Both the position numbers and the translations under genes were made by a program. A model generated the notes under the pieces. It ran no database searches and was not told the DNA's origin. It worked only from the letters and a program-made list of their open reading frames with translations. Of a stretch of DNA of 64,000 nt, positions 59,401 to 62,400 are shown in pieces. Source of the stretch: Chrysaora quinquecirrha (Eukaryota; Cnidaria; Scyphozoa; Semaeostomeae; Pelagiidae); NCBI GenBank assembly GCA_014526335.1, contig JACTAT010000039.1:7756377-7820376 (forward strand), read 5' to 3'. Numbering within the stretch: the first letter of the stretch is position 1; each line of letters starts with the position of its first letter.

Positions 59401-62400
59401 ATCCCAGAAGATGCTACTGTGATAAACAACAGAACTTTCGAGCAGCTTTGTAGCAAGGAGTGTGTTGACGCATGCATCAACTAAAAATATGGTAGTCAAA
59501 TATTTCTGGATCGGATCGATCGGGACCGACCGAGTTCTTCTCGTGTAAACGCATTGCAAAAAGACCAGAACCGGCTCTGGATCAGACAAGAGCCGATCGG
59601 AGCCGGTCCAGGTTCTCTTGTAATCGGGGTCTTAGGTTCTGTTTCGTTTTTATGGCATTGGATGAAAGGTGAAGTCTTGAAAAGTCTCGCTTTTTCAATA
59701 TGAGAACGAGGACTCTACTTGATTCTACTCAAACTGATTCATCTCACAATACCGGTGGTATTTCGTTTACATGGGAAAAATCCACATTACCTGGGTGAAA
59801 TTTCTCCTTGGTTAAGTGAAACCTCACTATACCGGTGGTGTCGTGTTCCTCTTATAAACACGAAATCAACAATACAAAGAATTCGATGGAAAGATGAAAT
59901 CGTGCTGTCATTGCTCTTCCTCCATCGTTTTATCAATCATTACTCTTCCTCCTGTCGTGACCTAAGGTCTATTTACCTAACTCTTTCTTTTTGATTCTAG
60001 CAGAAATTGGAAGATCGGTGACACTGTAAGTTGTTTATTATCAATCGATGGTGACGTTTCATTTTGGTTGAATGGACAAGATCTTGGAGTTGCAATTAAA
60101 AATCTCGATACAAATCTTCTATGGTACCCAGCTGTTTCTGTTTCGTTGGACCAACAGTGTAGAATCAACTTTGGAGCAGAAAACTTCATGTGAGTAATCC
60201 TTCCAAAACATAGGGGCCCTATGGGCATGTTCGAAGAACGACTCTGGTTGAATATAGCTATTTCGGTCAAATGATGAAAGATGTTCATCGGTATGCACAA
60301 CGATGACGATAATGATTATGATGATAATGGTGGTGGTTATGATGATGATGTTGATGAACACGATGATCATGATGCTGGTTGGTAGGGGTGATTGTGGTTG
60401 TATGGTGGGTATGGTGGTGGTGATAGAGGTGGTTGTGGTGCTGAAGGGGTGGTTGTGGTGGTTGTGATAGGGGTGATCGTGGTGATGGTTGTAGGGGTAG
60501 TTGTGGTGGTGGTGATAAGGGTGGTCGAGGTGATGGTTGTAGGGTGGTTCCGGTGGTGGTGATAGGGTGGTCGAGGTGATGGTTGTAGGGCTGGTTGTGG
60601 TGGTGGTAGCGTTCCTTTAGATGTTGCACACCGTCAATGGTGGTGATAGTAATCATGATGATGATGATGATGATGATTATCATTATTATTATTATTATGA
60701 CGATTTTCATCGTGAGGATAATATTAATGATGATTTGTTTTGAAAACTGTTTTGAAATTGCCGCTCTTTGGCAAAACTCTTTGTTAAATGTTGAGAATGC
60801 CTGAAATGTCATTTACCAAAGCAAGGTGGCAATTTTCCAGTTCCATTTAGTAAACAAGGATGAGTCAGTTGTCACATGACCCCAGATTGACAAAAGTGCT
60901 TGCAGGCCGAATTGTGAACAACTAACCGCAAATTGCGCATAAATGGCCGAGACAATGGCCCTAATGGCATTCTTGACAATGGCCCTATTGTTACACGTTT
61001 TCCATTGTTCAAGCGTTGGTTAGTTGGTGAGTTAGTAAGTGAGTGAGTGAGTGAGTGACATCCACCCACACCAATGTGTTCGAAGTTCTTCGAACACAAA
61101 AAGCTTGAAATGGCGACAGAACATGTTCAAAAATTGTCGCCGAGACCGGAAAAACTAAGAGTCGCACGTGTAGCCAGGGATATATTTTCGAACAAAATGT
61201 TCGGTCGCAGAACATTGCTTTGGTTGAACTTTTCGCGACATGTTTTTGCTTGTCGCCAGTAATGTCGCAGCGTGTAGCCGGTTTTTGCATTGGCGACGCA
61301 ACACATTGCATTGTTTTCGCGCCTTTTCCTGGAAATTTTCTAGGACCCATTCTTCTTATAACGCAAGTTGATTGTCGCAGAACTTCAGTCGCAGCATTTT
61401 GTCGCAGCGTGTAGCCACCTAAGGATTTTTCATGACAGGACATTTTCAGGTGTGTCGCGTCGCCATTTCAAGCAAAAGTCGCACGTGTAGCCGCGGCTTG
61501 CATTCGTCCCTATTTTAACACTAAACTGTCCCTTGTTTGTCCTTTAATATTGTGGACAAATGATGCTATTACTGATTTAGTGTCACCTCTACATCTCACC
61601 CCTAAATCGTCCCTAATTCCTTCATTTCAACATGTTAAATAAGGACATAAAAATCTTATTGGGTGGGCTTATAAACGGATGGGATTACAATGACATTTCC
61701 ATATTCATTCCTGCACTATCATCTGGGTGCTGACTGACCATACTATCCAAGAATAAGAAAGTGAATTTGGATGCCTTACTTTTTCAGGTATGAGCCGCCT
61801 CGAGGATATTACAGTGTTCAAGAAGCAGTCGAATTAAAAAGGACAGAGCCCTTGAAATCAGATGCTTTTTCACCTTTATCAAAGCCAAATGCTGACTTAG
61901 ATATATCGCGATACAGCAAAGATGGTTCCTCGTATAGCTCATATGAAATTCTTGAAAGAAGCACAGATAGAAACCTCAGTGATAAATCCATTGCACCGAC
62001 AAGAAAAGAACTGACAAAGAAGCAGTCACGATCTGAATCGAACTTGGGATTTTCTCCAAGAGATCTCCTTGATTCGTATGGTATGTTTGCTTTGAGTTAT
62101 TGAACCCTTAGGCCCTGACCAAACAATCAAATATTGTTGATTCAACATTTGAGATTTGATTGTGAAGCGAAATGTTTGACCGTTTTGTCACATCCAAAAA
62201 GAGAGATTGAAAGCCCTTTCTTTTGGACAACTTATCGGGGAGTTTTGGGGCTCCAAACTCTTCTGACTCCAAAGCTGGAAGTTTTCACAGACTTCGCAGT
62301 GGAATTGCTCCCAAATTAACTTCTCTGAAGTCTTAACGGGCGTTTTTTGGCTTCTGGAATCGGAAGCCTCCAAATTCTGCATTTTACAGAATTCACAAGG

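Noticed and set aside
60285..60812. His/Pro/Thr-rich 175-codon minus-strand frame
   Set aside because: Low-complexity translation of the GGTGGTGATGG minisatellite.
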